64,000 nucleotides of DNA. Source: Streptomyces abyssomicinicus. Its GTDB lineage: Bacteria; Actinomycetota; Actinomycetes; Streptomycetales; Streptomycetaceae. The translations under genes and the position numbers were made by a program. Where the stretch lies: NCBI RefSeq assembly GCF_008974245.1, contig NZ_BBZI01000016.1, positions 25,290 through 89,289 on the forward strand. The letters are read 5' to 3'. Below the pieces are notes generated by a model. The model ran no database searches. It worked only from the letters and a program-made list of their open reading frames with translations, and was not told the origin of the DNA. This document shows, one piece after another, positions 8,685 through 16,813 of the stretch. The first letter of the stretch is position 1, and every line of letters begins with the position of its first letter.

Positions 8685-9363
8685 CGGCGGCCGCCCGCGG
8701 CGCCCCGGGCCGGATGTGGCCGAGCAGGCCCACGGCGAGCAGCGCCTGGGCGGCGAGGTAGGTCGTCATCACCCACAGGCCGTGCACCGGCAGCGGGCCC
8801 CAGCCCGCCATCTCGGCCGCGATCAACGAGTCGGACAGCAGGAAGAGCGCCCCGCCCGCCGCCGCGACGCGGCCCGCCCGCCCGGCCGACCAGGCCATCG
8901 CGGTGAGCAGGCAGCTGTACCCGGCCACCGGGACGCGCAGGTCTGCCGGGAGCCCCGGGAGCAGCAGCGCCATCAGCGCCGCCAGCCCCGCCGCGTACAC
9001 CACGGCCGAGCCGACGCTCTCCGCGCGGCTCCGGTCCGTGCCGTGGCGGCGGAAGAGCGCCAGGTAGACCAGGTGGCCGACGGCGAAGGAGCCCATGCCG
9101 AACAGGAAGCCGTTCCCGCCGAAGGACAGCAGGACGTCGCCGCCCCAGCCGAAGGCCAGTGCCACCAGCAGGAGCCTCGGCGCACCGGCCAGTGCGGCGG
9201 TCGCCGCCAGCAGCGGCATCAGCAGCGCCTTCGACGCCGTCTCCACCACGCTGTGACCGGTGGACACCGTGACCAGGTTGACGGCCGAGGCGAGGAGGAA
9301 GGCCGCCGGGAGGGCCTTGCGCAGCCAGGGCGCACGGCCTTCCGTCACGATCGCGGTGCTCAC
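8650..9363 (-). CDS. Lysoplasmalogenase (YhhN/TMEM86 family)
   Basis: The 237-residue membrane protein has eight predicted helices and the family segments ALAFGWGGDVLLSF, FGMGSFAVGHLVYLALF and FLLSDSLIA, which hold the conserved Asp and His of YhhN/TMEM86 enzymes. These hydrolyse the vinyl-ether bond of lysoplasmalogens. The GTG start at 9363 overlaps the stop of the sterol desaturase gene (GTGA), so the two lipid-related genes are coupled. The 3' end runs 35 bases into the convergent CopD-like gene. Whether Streptomyces lipids offer a vinyl-ether substrate is unclear, so the reaction is by family only. Confidence 0.82.
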   Translation of the reverse strand: MSTAIVTEGRAPWLRKALPAAFLLASAVNLVTVSTGHSVVETASKALLMPLLAATAALAGAPRLLLVALAFGWGGDVLLSFGGNGFLFGMGSFAVGHLVYLALFRRHGTDRSRAESVGSAVVYAAGLAALMALLLPGLPADLRVPVAGYSCLLTAMAWSAGRAGRVAAAGGALFLLSDSLIAAEMAGWGPLPVHGLWVMTTYLAAQALLAVGLLGHIRPGAPRAAAVTASGSAPATP

Positions 9364-10388
9364 GCGGACTCCTTCACGGGGTTGCTGGGGGTGGCGGGGG
9401 CGGCCGGAGCGGCAAGGGTGGCCGGTGCGGCGGAGGTGGCGACCGCGGCGACCGCGGCGGGGCCGGGGCCGGGGCCGGGGCCGGCCCCGGCTGCCGAAGG
9501 GGCCGGTGCGGCGGGAGCGGCGGGTTCCGCGGAGGCGGCGGGCGCGGCCGGGCCCGGGGCGGCCGGCTGCCAGCCCGGGCCGCGGAAGACGCGCCCCGCC
9601 CGTTCGCCCCAGCTCCGTGCCGCCCTCAGGTCCTTGGCGATGGCGACGTACTCGTGTGTGGCGACCCTCAGCGGGTTGTAGGTCTCGATGTTCTTCGTCA
9701 GTCCGTACACCGGCCGCTCGGTCTCCGGCGCGAAGCTGCCGAACATCCGGTCCCAGACGATCAGGATGCCGCCGAAGTTGCGGTCCAGGTAGCCGCCCTG
9801 CGAGGCGTGGTGGACCCGGTGGTGCGAGGGGGTGTTGAAGAGGAACTCGACCGGCCGGGGCAGCTTGCCGATCCGTTCGGTGTGGATCCAGAACTGGTAG
9901 ACCAGGCTGACCGAGTTGAGGAAGGCCAGCGCCGCCGGATGCACGCCGAGCGCGATCAGCGGCAGGTAGAACGGCCAGCCGGTGAGCGAGGTCCACGGCT
10001 GCCGCAGCGCGGTGGTCAGGTTGAACTTCCGGCTCGAGTGGTGCACCACGTGGCAGGCCCACAGCAGGCGGATCACGTGGTGGCCGCGGTGCGACCAGTA
10101 GTAGAGGAAGTCCTGGGCGAGCAGCATCAGCAGGACCGTCCACCACAGCACGGGCACCCGCAGCGGGGTCAGTTCGTGGACGACCGTGTAGAGCGCCACG
10201 ATCGGGATCTTCCACAGGAAGTCCCAGAAGAGGCTGCCCAGGCCCATGCCGATGCTGGTGGCGGCGTCCTTGGCCGCGTACCCCTCCGCGTCCTCGTCCG
10301 GGTGGACGCGATAGCTCACCACCTCGATCAGGGTGAGCAGCAGGAAGGCCGGTATCGACCAGAGCACCACATCGGGCAGGTTCGGCAT
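9360..10388 (-). CDS. Sterol desaturase / fatty-acid hydroxylase family protein
   Basis: The 342-residue protein is a membrane di-iron oxygenase. After helices near residues 5-25 and 60-110 come the histidine clusters HRGHH, HVVHHSS and HHRVHH, which bind two iron atoms in this superfamily. The C-terminal 65 residues are an Ala/Pro/Gly low-complexity tail, encoded by GGGGCC-type repeats at 9400-9560, and are not part of the catalytic domain. The ATG at 10388 (MPNLPDVVLWS) starts directly before the first helix. It is first in a two-gene operon with the lysoplasmalogenase. The substrate, probably an acyl chain or terpenoid lipid, is unknown. Confidence 0.88.
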   Translation of the reverse strand: MPNLPDVVLWSIPAFLLLTLIEVVSYRVHPDEDAEGYAAKDAATSIGMGLGSLFWDFLWKIPIVALYTVVHELTPLRVPVLWWTVLLMLLAQDFLYYWSHRGHHVIRLLWACHVVHHSSRKFNLTTALRQPWTSLTGWPFYLPLIALGVHPAALAFLNSVSLVYQFWIHTERIGKLPRPVEFLFNTPSHHRVHHASQGGYLDRNFGGILIVWDRMFGSFAPETERPVYGLTKNIETYNPLRVATHEYVAIAKDLRAARSWGERAGRVFRGPGWQPAAPGPAAPAASAEPAAPAAPAPSAAGAGPGPGPGPAAVAAVATSAAPATLAAPAAPATPSNPVKESA

Positions 10389-10529
10389 ACCTGCACGGTA
10401 GGGGCGGTGCGGGAGCGGGACCAGACGTCGGCATCGACAACTATTACCGCCGGTAGGGCGGCTTTTCCTGTGGATCTCCGCCAACGGCCGCCGCGCCCGG
10501 CCGGCCCGTCGAGGCCGCCGCCGCCCTGG

Positions 10530-11294
10530 TCAGACCCCGGCCGCGCCCAGCAGGTTCCCGGCGGCGTAGGTGACCGTCATCGCCAGCGCTCCGCCGCCGA
10601 CGTTGCGCACCATGGCCCGGCGGGGGTCGGCGGCGCCGAGGCGGGCGCTGCTCCAGCCGGTGCACACCAGGGCGACGAGCACCGAGACCACGGTGACCGG
10701 AAGCCGCGAGCCGGCCGGTGGCAGCACGATGGCGAGGAGCGGGAGCAGCGCGCCGACCGTGAAGGCGGCGAAGCTGGCGCCCGCCGCGTGCCAGGGGTTG
10801 GTCAGGTCGTCGGGGTCGATGCCCAGTTCCACCGCCGCGTGGGCGCGCACCGGGTCGCGTGCGGTGAGCTGGCGGGCGGCGTCGCCGGCGGTCTCCCGGC
10901 GCAGCCCGCGCTCCTCCAGCAGGCCGGTGAGCTTCCCGAGCCCGGCCTGCGGACGTTCGCGGAGCCGGCGCCGCACCACGGCGAGGGCGGCGCGCTCGGA
11001 GTCGCGCTGGGTGGAGACCGAGACGTACTCCCCCGCCGCCATGGACATCGACCCGGCGAGCAACCCGGCCAGCCCCGCGGTCAGCAGGGCGTCGCGGCTC
11101 TCGGTGGCGCCCGCGACACCGACCACCAGTCCGGCGGTCGAGACGATGCCGTCGTTGGCGCCGAGCACGGCGGCGCGCAGCCAGTTGAGCCGGACGCCGA
11201 GACCGCGGGGACCGCGCCCCTTTTCCTCCCCTTCGAGAGCTTCACGGCTTTTCCGCTCTTGACGGCTTTCGCCGGGATCCTGTCGTTCCGTCAC
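10530..11294 (-). CDS. VIT1/CCC1-family iron/manganese transporter
   Basis: The roughly 254-residue protein has the VIT signature LRAAVLGANDGIVSTAGLVVGVAGA in helix 1, the helix-2 motif MAAGEYVSVSTQRDSE, a cytoplasmic helical domain and three C-terminal helices. Family members move Fe2+ or Mn2+ out of the cytoplasm. The start is uncertain: GTG 11294 gives a charged 35-residue lead-in but has no clear ribosome binding site, so it may be leaderless. It is divergent from the exonuclease gene, 92 bases away. Confidence 0.85.
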   Translation of the reverse strand: MTERQDPGESRQERKSREALEGEEKGRGPRGLGVRLNWLRAAVLGANDGIVSTAGLVVGVAGATESRDALLTAGLAGLLAGSMSMAAGEYVSVSTQRDSERAALAVVRRRLRERPQAGLGKLTGLLEERGLRRETAGDAARQLTARDPVRAHAAVELGIDPDDLTNPWHAAGASFAAFTVGALLPLLAIVLPPAGSRLPVTVVSVLVALVCTGWSSARLGAADPRRAMVRNVGGGALAMTVTYAAGNLLGAAGV

Positions 11295-11372
11295 ATCGGG
11301 AGGATGGCACCGGACATGCGTCCGGTGGGGTACCGACGCTCCCCGGACGACGGAGGTGTCGGCCCTGGCGCT

Positions 11373-11378
11373 TATCCT
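11373..11378 (+). promoter_or_regulatory. -10 element of a probable leaderless promoter for the exonuclease gene
   Basis: TATCCT fits TANNNT and ends 8 bases before the ATG at 11387, which lacks a nearby ribosome binding site. The transcript would begin at or next to the start codon. Confidence 0.45.
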
Positions 11379-11386
11379 CGTTGACC

Positions 11387-12394
11387 ATGCTCGAAGACCG
11401 CACGCCCGAAGCGTCCACCGCTCCCTGGCCGGCCGCGTATCCACAGGGGTACGCGGTCGTCGACGTGGAGACCACCGGACTGGCCCGGGACGACCGCATC
11501 ATCTCCGCGGCCGTCTACCGGCTGGACGCCCGCGGCGAGGTGGAGGACCACTGGTACACCCTGGTCGATCCGGAGCGCGATCCGGGCCCGGTGTGGATCC
11601 ACGGGCTGACCAGCGACGCGCTGGCGGGCGCTCCGCTCTTCGCCGACATCGCCGAGGAGTTCGCGGACCGTCTCGCGGACCGGGTGCTGGTCGCGCACAA
11701 CGCCGTCTTCGACTGGCAGATGATCGCCCGCGAGTACGCCCGGGCCGGCCGCGAGGCCCCGGTGCGGCAGCGGCTGTGCACCATCGCGCTGGCCAAGGCG
11801 CTGGCGCTGCCGCTGCCCAACCACAAGCTGGAGTCGCTGGCGGCGCACTTCGGCGTGGTCCAGCGGCGTGCCCACCACGCGCTGGACGACGCCCGGGTGC
11901 TGGCCGAGGCGTTCCGTCCCAGTCTGCGGGCGGCGGCGGCCTCGGCGCTGCGGCTGCCGCTGCTGGAGTGCCTGCCGCTCACCGAGTGGTCCGACGGTCC
12001 GGCGGCGCGGATCGGGCGGCAGCCCGGCGGGCGCGGCGGCTACGGCTCCGGGGCCGGGGGCTACCGCCCGACGGCGTGGAACCGTGCGAAGAAGCGCCCG
12101 CCGTGCCCCTTCCCGAACCCCGGCCGCTACGTGCCGGGCGAGCGACTGAGGCAGGGCATGCGGGTGGCGTTCTCGGGCGACACCTCGGTGGAGCGCGAGC
12201 TGCTGGAGGACCGGGCCACCGAGGCCGGGCTGCACGTGGCGGGCAGCATCTCCCGGCTGACCAGCCTGCTGGTGACCAACGACCCCGGTTCGGGCACCTC
12301 CAAGACCGTCAAGGCCCGCCAGTTCGGCACCCCGGTGGTGGACGAGGCGGCCTTCGGCCAGCTGCTGGGGGACGTCGAACCGGCGGACGGGTGA
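11387..12394 (+). CDS. DEDDh 3'-5' exonuclease with C-terminal BRCT domain
   Basis: The 335-residue protein resembles the epsilon proofreading subunit of DNA polymerase III. Exonuclease motifs are DVETTG near residue 28 (ExoI), HNAVFDWQM near 104 (ExoII) and HHALDDARV near 166 (ExoIII, with the DEDDh His). A Gly/Arg-rich linker at about 210-240 leads to a BRCT domain (RVAFSGDTSVERELLEDRATEAG to the C-terminus). Exonuclease-BRCT proteins are common in actinomycetes and are thought to act in DNA repair or replication. The ATG probably serves a leaderless transcript. Confidence 0.9.
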   Translation: MLEDRTPEASTAPWPAAYPQGYAVVDVETTGLARDDRIISAAVYRLDARGEVEDHWYTLVDPERDPGPVWIHGLTSDALAGAPLFADIAEEFADRLADRVLVAHNAVFDWQMIAREYARAGREAPVRQRLCTIALAKALALPLPNHKLESLAAHFGVVQRRAHHALDDARVLAEAFRPSLRAAAASALRLPLLECLPLTEWSDGPAARIGRQPGGRGGYGSGAGGYRPTAWNRAKKRPPCPFPNPGRYVPGERLRQGMRVAFSGDTSVERELLEDRATEAGLHVAGSISRLTSLLVTNDPGSGTSKTVKARQFGTPVVDEAAFGQLLGDVEPADG

Positions 12395-12457
12395 ACCCAC
12401 CGCGGCGCGCGGTCCGGCTGCCGGGACGTGCGGCCGGGACGGCTCACGCTGTGGCCC

Positions 12458-12691
12458 ATGGCACGTTGTGAGGTCTGCGGAAACGACTACGGCATGACGT
12501 TCGAGGTGCACGCACAGGGCGCCGTCCACGTCTTCGACTGCTTCGCCTGTGCGATCCACCGGATGGCCCCGATCTGCGAGCACTGCCGGGTGCAGGTCAT
12601 CGGCCAGGGCGTGGAGGCCGACGGCAAGTGGTACTGCGGCGCCCACTGCGCCAGGGCGGACGGCAAGGCGGGCATCGTCGACCGGGTGTGA
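12458..12691 (+). CDS. Small Cys-rich putative zinc protein
   Basis: The 77-residue protein has four Cys pairs or Cys/His groups in order: CEVC, CFAC followed by His, CEHC and CGAHC. That is enough for two zinc sites, in a treble-clef-like or LIM-like pattern. It resembles proteins labelled prokaryotic metallothionein in Streptomyces annotations, but it is not Cys-dense enough to be a true metallothionein. Start ATG 12458 (MARCEVCGNDY) places the first knuckle at the N-terminus. The function is unknown. Confidence 0.8.
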   Translation: MARCEVCGNDYGMTFEVHAQGAVHVFDCFACAIHRMAPICEHCRVQVIGQGVEADGKWYCGAHCARADGKAGIVDRV

Positions 12692-12753
12692 CCCGGTCCG
12701 GGGCGGCCGGGGCCGACGGAGGACCGGGACGCGGCGATTGTTACCGTCGTCGT

Positions 12754-13596
12754 GTGTACCGCTTCCTGCTGACCCGGCAATGGGTGATCGTCACCCTGGT
12801 CGCCCTGGCGCTCGTTCCCACCATGATCGAGCTGGGCTTCTGGCAGTGGCACCGTCACTGGGACCGGGTGGCCTCCAACCAGCGCATCGAGGACGCGCTG
12901 GACACCGCTCCGGTGCCGGTGGGCTCGCTGACCCGGCCCGGCGCGCGGATCGACCGCGACCTGTACTACCGGCACGTGAGCGCGCGCGGCGTCTTCGAGA
13001 CCGACCGCGAGGTGGTGGTACGCCGCCGCACCAACGCCGACGACCGCGTCGGCTACCACGTGCTGACTCCGCTGCGCCTGGAGGACGGGCGGTACCTGCT
13101 GGTCAACCGCGGCTGGGTGCCGGCCGACGGCAGGCAGACGGAGTTCCCGGAGATCCCCGCGCCGCCGGCCGGCGAGGTGACGGTGACCGGGCGGCTGATG
13201 GCCGACCAGACCACCGCGGAGAGCGGCATCAAGGATCTCTCCGACCTGCCCGACCGGCAGGTGATGCTGATCAGCAGCGAGGGCGAGGCGGAGCGGCTGG
13301 GCGCCGAGGTCCTCGGCGGGTACGTCGAGCTGGTCTCCCCCGCACCGGCGGACGGCAGCCCCGAGCTGGTCCCCGGCCCCGACCACGACAGCATCGGCAA
13401 CCACATGGCGTACGCGGTCCAGTGGTGGCTGTTCACCGCCGGGGTGCCGGTCGGCTGGGTGGTGCTGGTCCGCCGCGAGCTGCGAGAGCGGCGCGAGAAG
13501 ACCGGCCAGGACGCCGGCGAGGCGTCCGGGAAGGGCGGGAGCGAGGACGGCGGCGAGGACGCCACGGAGGAGAGCGCGACCCCGGCCACCGCCTGA
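12754..13596 (+). CDS. SURF1-family cytochrome oxidase assembly protein
   Basis: The 280-residue protein has the SURF1 layout: an N-terminal helix (residues 8-28) directly followed by LGFWQWHRHW, an extracytoplasmic domain containing RDLYYRHVSARGVF and VNRGWVPAD, and a second helix near residues 222-244 (HMAYAVQWWLFTAG). SURF1 helps insert heme a into cytochrome c oxidase subunit I. The tail after the second helix is charged and rich in Glu, Lys and Gly. GTG 12754 is chosen because the first helix starts six residues later. The heme A synthase gene is also in this window, near 63 kb. Confidence 0.92.
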   Translation: MYRFLLTRQWVIVTLVALALVPTMIELGFWQWHRHWDRVASNQRIEDALDTAPVPVGSLTRPGARIDRDLYYRHVSARGVFETDREVVVRRRTNADDRVGYHVLTPLRLEDGRYLLVNRGWVPADGRQTEFPEIPAPPAGEVTVTGRLMADQTTAESGIKDLSDLPDRQVMLISSEGEAERLGAEVLGGYVELVSPAPADGSPELVPGPDHDSIGNHMAYAVQWWLFTAGVPVGWVVLVRRELRERREKTGQDAGEASGKGGSEDGGEDATEESATPATA

Positions 13597-13624
13597 CCGC
13601 GCCGCCGGGTGCAGGATGGGGGGC

Positions 13625-14380
13625 ATGGATCTTGGATTGAAGGACCGTGTCTACGTCGTCACCGGCGCCTCCCGCGGACTGGGCAACGCCACCGCGCGTG
13701 AACTGGTGGCCGACGGCGCGAAGGTGGTCGTCTCCGGCCGGGACGACGCCTCGGTGGCCGCCGCCGCCGAGGAGCTGGGCCCGAACGCGGTGGGCGTCGC
13801 CGCCGACAACGGCGACCCCGGTACCCCCGAACGGCTGATCGCGGCGGCGCGCGAGCACTTCGGCCGGTTCGACGGCGTGCTGATCAGTGTGGGCGGGCCG
13901 CCGGCCGGGCTGGCCGCCGACAACACCGACGAGCAGTGGCTCGGCGCGTTCGAGACGGTGTTCCTCGGGGCCGTGCGGATGGCCAGGGCGGCCGCCGCGG
14001 AGCTGGGCGCGGGCGGTGTGATCGGCCTGGTGCTCTCCGCCTCGGTCCACGAGCCGATCGGCGGGCTGACCATCTCCAACGGGCTGCGGCCGGGGCTGGC
14101 CGGTTTCGCCAAGTCGCTCGCCGACGAGCTGGGGCCGCGCGGGATCCGGGTGGTCGGCGTGCTGCCGTCGCGGATCGACACGGACCGGGTGCGGGAGCTG
14201 GACGCGCTCTCCGCCGACCCGGCCGCCACCCGGGCGGCCAACGAGTCGCACATCCCGCTGGGCCGGTACGGGGCCCCGGCGGAGTTCGGCCGGGTGGCCG
14301 CGTTCCTGCTGTCGCCCGCCGCCTCCTACCTGACGGGGATCATGGTCCCGGTCGACGGCGGAGTGCGGCGCGGCTTCTGA
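13625..14380 (+). CDS. SDR-family protein with degenerate catalytic tetrad
   Basis: The 251-residue Rossmann-fold protein has the cofactor motif TGASRGLG (residues 13-20) and ends in the usual VPVDGG segment. At the active site it is unusual: aligned with FabG-type reductases, the catalytic Tyr is Ser151 and the Lys is Arg155 (ISNGLRPGLAGFAKS), although Ser138/Ser140 remain. Subgroups of reductase-like SDRs without a perfect tetrad are known, so this may bind NAD(P) without standard keto-reductase chemistry. ATG 13625 is preferred to 13616 because a GGATGGGG ribosome binding site then has room. It faces the AmaP operon across a terminator. Confidence 0.85.
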   Translation: MDLGLKDRVYVVTGASRGLGNATARELVADGAKVVVSGRDDASVAAAAEELGPNAVGVAADNGDPGTPERLIAAAREHFGRFDGVLISVGGPPAGLAADNTDEQWLGAFETVFLGAVRMARAAAAELGAGGVIGLVLSASVHEPIGGLTISNGLRPGLAGFAKSLADELGPRGIRVVGVLPSRIDTDRVRELDALSADPAATRAANESHIPLGRYGAPAEFGRVAAFLLSPAASYLTGIMVPVDGGVRRGF

Positions 14381-14422
14381 CCCGCGGCGGGCCGGGGCTA
14401 CGCGGCGGCGGGGCTACGTGGC

Positions 14423-14456
14423 AGGGGCGGGGTCCGCGGCGCGCATCCCCGCCCCT
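14423..14456. terminator. Terminator between convergent SDR and AmaP genes
   Basis: A perfect 10-bp stem AGGGGCGGGG/CCCCGCCCCT (14423-14432 with 14447-14456) sits between two converging genes and may serve both. Confidence 0.65.
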
Positions 14457-14467
14457 CCCGTCCCCTC

Positions 14468-15055
14468 TCAGGTCACCCGCTCCGGGCGGTGCCCGGTGGC
14501 CCGCATGCGGATCTCCGAGGGGAGCGAGGTCAGGCCCACCGAGGCCCGGGCGTGGGCCAGCGTCTCCGAGGTGAGGGTGTCCAGCGTGCGCCCGGGATCC
14601 GCGTCCGGTTCCAGCCGCACCCGCACCCGGACCCGGGGGGCCCGGCGCCGCCCGGTGAGCCGTACCCGCACGCGCTCCACGCCCTCCAGCCGCGCGGCCT
14701 CCATCGCGAGCGAACTCTCCAGCGCGCGGGCCCGCAGCGCCGCGCCCTCGTCGTCGCCGGTCTCGACCCGCACCACCGCCAGCCGGTGCCGCTGCACCGA
14801 CCGGGTCAGCCACCACAGGGTCAGCACCACCAGCAGAGCGAGCACCGTGAAGACGACGGGCCACCACCAGCCCTGGTCCCGCCACTTGGTGCGCTCGGCG
14901 GCGGTCAGCAGGACGTCGTGCCGGTCCCGGTGGATCCACCAGCCGGGCGAGGGGGCGCCCAGCCCGATCGCCAGCACCGATCCGCCGGTCACGATCAGCA
15001 GCAGGCCGATCAGTCCCAGCAGCACCCGGTTGACCGTCCGCAGCACCGTGTTCAC
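14468..15055 (-). CDS. amaP: AmaP-like alkaline shock response membrane anchor
   Basis: The 195-residue protein has two helices (residues about 9-30 and 58-82) and a cytoplasmic C-terminal domain of about 110 residues with Asp23-like features, including RVRVRLEPDADP and ARASVGLTSL. In other Gram-positive bacteria AmaP holds Asp23 at the membrane. It is the last gene of a five-gene operon; its GTG start overlaps the upstream stop (GTGA). The presence of two Asp23 proteins upstream supports the assignment. Confidence 0.8.
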   Translation of the reverse strand: MNTVLRTVNRVLLGLIGLLLIVTGGSVLAIGLGAPSPGWWIHRDRHDVLLTAAERTKWRDQGWWWPVVFTVLALLVVLTLWWLTRSVQRHRLAVVRVETGDDEGAALRARALESSLAMEAARLEGVERVRVRLTGRRRAPRVRVRVRLEPDADPGRTLDTLTSETLAHARASVGLTSLPSEIRMRATGHRPERVT

Positions 15056-15678
15056 CCCTTCCTCCGCTCGGGACGCCGCACCCGGACGGTGAGGGACGGC
15101 GGCCGCGACAGGCCCAGGCCGCTCACCGCCTCCTCCAGCCGGTGCCGGACGTCCGCGTCGACCTCGTCGATCTCCCTGAAGTGCGCCGCCACGCGCACGT
15201 CGGCCTTCCGGCGGCGCATCCTCACCCGGACCGACCGCACCCCGGGAACCTCCAGCGCCCGGTCCCGCAGCACCATGGCGGCGGCCTTGCGGTCCAGTCC
15301 GGCGCGCACGTCCGGGGTGGCGCGCCTCATGGGCAGGATGCCCCGCACCCCGGGCGTGAGGGCGAGGACCAGCAGCCAGAGCCCGAGGGCCGCGGCCACC
15401 CCGGCCCCGACCAGCACCCACACGTCGTCCAGCGGCCGCTCCGCCAGCTCCTGGGCCAGCGTTCGGCGCACGTGCAGCGCGGGGCGGCCGGCGCGGACGG
15501 CGGCCAGGTCGGACAGGAGCAGGACGGACGCGGCCAGCAGCAGCAGCGCCACCACGGCGGAGGGCCTGCGGCGGGTGGACCAGAACCGTCCGGTGGCGCC
15601 GGGCTCGACCACGGTGGCCCCGGTGTCCGGCGCCGGGGGCTGCGGGGCGGGGCGCTCTTCGGCCGTCGTGTCGCTCAT
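15052..15678 (-). CDS. DUF6286-type membrane protein of the Asp23 operon
   Basis: The 208-residue protein has a disordered Pro-rich N-terminus (1-35), two helices (about 40-62 and 87-110) and a C-terminal soluble domain with SVRVRMRRRKADVRVAAHFRE, again an Asp23-like beta-alpha pattern. This layout parallels AmaP, so it may be a second membrane anchor. Both ends overlap neighbouring genes by four bases, which implies tight translational coupling. The molecular function is unknown. Confidence 0.75.
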   Translation of the reverse strand: MSDTTAEERPAPQPPAPDTGATVVEPGATGRFWSTRRRPSAVVALLLLAASVLLLSDLAAVRAGRPALHVRRTLAQELAERPLDDVWVLVGAGVAAALGLWLLVLALTPGVRGILPMRRATPDVRAGLDRKAAAMVLRDRALEVPGVRSVRVRMRRRKADVRVAAHFREIDEVDADVRHRLEEAVSGLGLSRPPSLTVRVRRPERRKG

Positions 15679-16064
15679 CGCAGTTCTCCCCGGACGGAGT
15701 GCAGGCGTTCCACGTGCACCACGACCTCCAGGACCTTCAGCCCGGCCAGCTCGGCCACCCGCTCGCTGACGCGGCGGCGCACGGCCCGGCACTGGGCGCC
15801 GATGTCGGAGGGGTAGGCGAGTTCGAGGTTGATGTTCACCCGGGCGGTGCCGGCGTCCTGGTGGAGGGTCACGTTGGCGTACGGCGGCACCGCGTCGGCG
15901 GGGAGGCTGTGCAGCGCCTCGCGGGCGCTCTGGGCGGCGATCCGGGCCACCACGCGGTCGGCGAGCCGGGTCTCGCCCCGCTCCGCGGCGGGCACGGATG
16001 CCGGGCCGCCGCCCGGAGCGGCGTCCGGGCGGCGGTGGTCCGTGGTCGTGGCGGGCACCGTCAC
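15675..16064 (-). CDS. Asp23/Gls24-family envelope stress protein (second copy)
   Basis: The 129-residue soluble protein has the Asp23 core LADRVVARIAAQSARE, then ANVTLHQDAGTARVNINLELAYPSDI and a C-terminal helix-strand unit ending LKVLEVVVHVERL. Asp23 proteins form membrane-attached assemblies in Gram-positive bacteria and are linked to cell-envelope homeostasis. The GTG start at 16064 overlaps the small membrane protein gene by four bases. It differs clearly from the longer Asp23 protein at the head of the operon, so the two are paralogues, not a recent duplication. Confidence 0.85.
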   Translation of the reverse strand: MTVPATTTDHRRPDAAPGGGPASVPAAERGETRLADRVVARIAAQSAREALHSLPADAVPPYANVTLHQDAGTARVNINLELAYPSDIGAQCRAVRRRVSERVAELAGLKVLEVVVHVERLHSVRGELR

Positions 16065-16246
16065 CCCCGCCGGCTGCCGCGGGAGCGGAACAGGTCGCCG
16101 GCGTCCAGGTCTCCCTCCAGGTACCTGCCGACCAGGAAGCCGACGGCGCCCAGCGCCGCCACCAGCAGGAAGGCCCCGAAGCCGCCGAAGTATCCGGCGA
16201 AGCCCAGTGCCATTCCGGCGATCATGCCGATCACGGCCATGTTCAT
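16061..16246 (-). CDS. 61-residue Gly-rich membrane protein of the Asp23 operon
   Basis: The protein is almost entirely one or two hydrophobic helices (residues 2-22 and 25-42) with a basic tail containing RSRGSRRG. Similar small DUF2273-like proteins accompany Asp23/AmaP genes in other Gram-positive bacteria. The ATG at 16246 has a GAGGAG ribosome binding site, and its stop overlaps the next start. It probably adds a membrane component to the Asp23 complex. Confidence 0.78.
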   Translation of the reverse strand: MNMAVIGMIAGMALGFAGYFGGFGAFLLVAALGAVGFLVGRYLEGDLDAGDLFRSRGSRRG

Positions 16247-16301
16247 CGTGCGCTCCTCATCGTGCGCCTGTCGGTCCCGCTCTTCTCGTCGGAGGACCGG
16301 G

Positions 16302-16727
16302 TCACTGGATCCTGGGCTCCGGCGCCGACTCGTCCTCCTCGTCGGGGAGCTTGACGTCGCTGACCGCGATGTTGACCTCGACCACCTGGAGGCCGGTCAT
16401 CCGCTCGACGGCGGCGACCACGTTCTCCCGTACGTCGCGGGCGACGTCGGAGATCGAGACGCCGTAGTCCACGACGATCTCCAGGTCGAGCGCCGTCTGC
16501 ACCTCTCCGACCTCGGCCTTCACCCCGCGGGAGACGGACTTGGGGCCGCTCCCTCCGGGGACCCGCTCGCGCATGGCGCCGAAGGCCCGCGAGGTGCCGC
16601 TGCCCATCGCGTGCACGCCGACCACGTCGCGGGCCGCCAGGCCGGCGATCTTCTCGACCACGCCGTCGGCGATCGTCGTGCGGCCGCGCGTTCCCGCGGC
16701 ACCGGTGGCGTTCGTCGTCTCGCTCAT
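16302..16727 (-). CDS. Asp23/Gls24-family envelope stress protein (first copy)
   Basis: The 141-residue protein is the first gene of the operon. The Asp23 core runs from TTIADGVVEKIAGLAARDVVGV (17-38) through VQTALDLEIVVDYGVSI (76-92) to VVEVNIAVSDVKLP (115-128), followed by an acidic tail. It is the more canonical of the two Asp23 proteins here. The 86-base gap to the divergent gene at 16814 must contain both promoters. Role by family: membrane-associated stress and envelope homeostasis protein. Confidence 0.88.
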   Translation of the reverse strand: MSETTNATGAAGTRGRTTIADGVVEKIAGLAARDVVGVHAMGSGTSRAFGAMRERVPGGSGPKSVSRGVKAEVGEVQTALDLEIVVDYGVSISDVARDVRENVVAAVERMTGLQVVEVNIAVSDVKLPDEEDESAPEPRIQ

Positions 16728-16813
16728 AGCCGTACGTCCTTTCGGTCGTCCTCCTGGGACCACGCTAAGTGGCGCTTCCGTGACTCGCCGTGCGGATACG
16801 GCAAGGTGGAGGA

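Noticed and set aside
9400..9560. The GGGGCC-type repeat as a separate repeat element
   Set aside because: It lies inside the sterol desaturase gene and codes for its Ala/Pro/Gly tail.
9654..11384. A 576-codon plus-strand frame
   Set aside because: It runs antisense through the sterol desaturase and VIT genes and spans their intergenic region without any domain.
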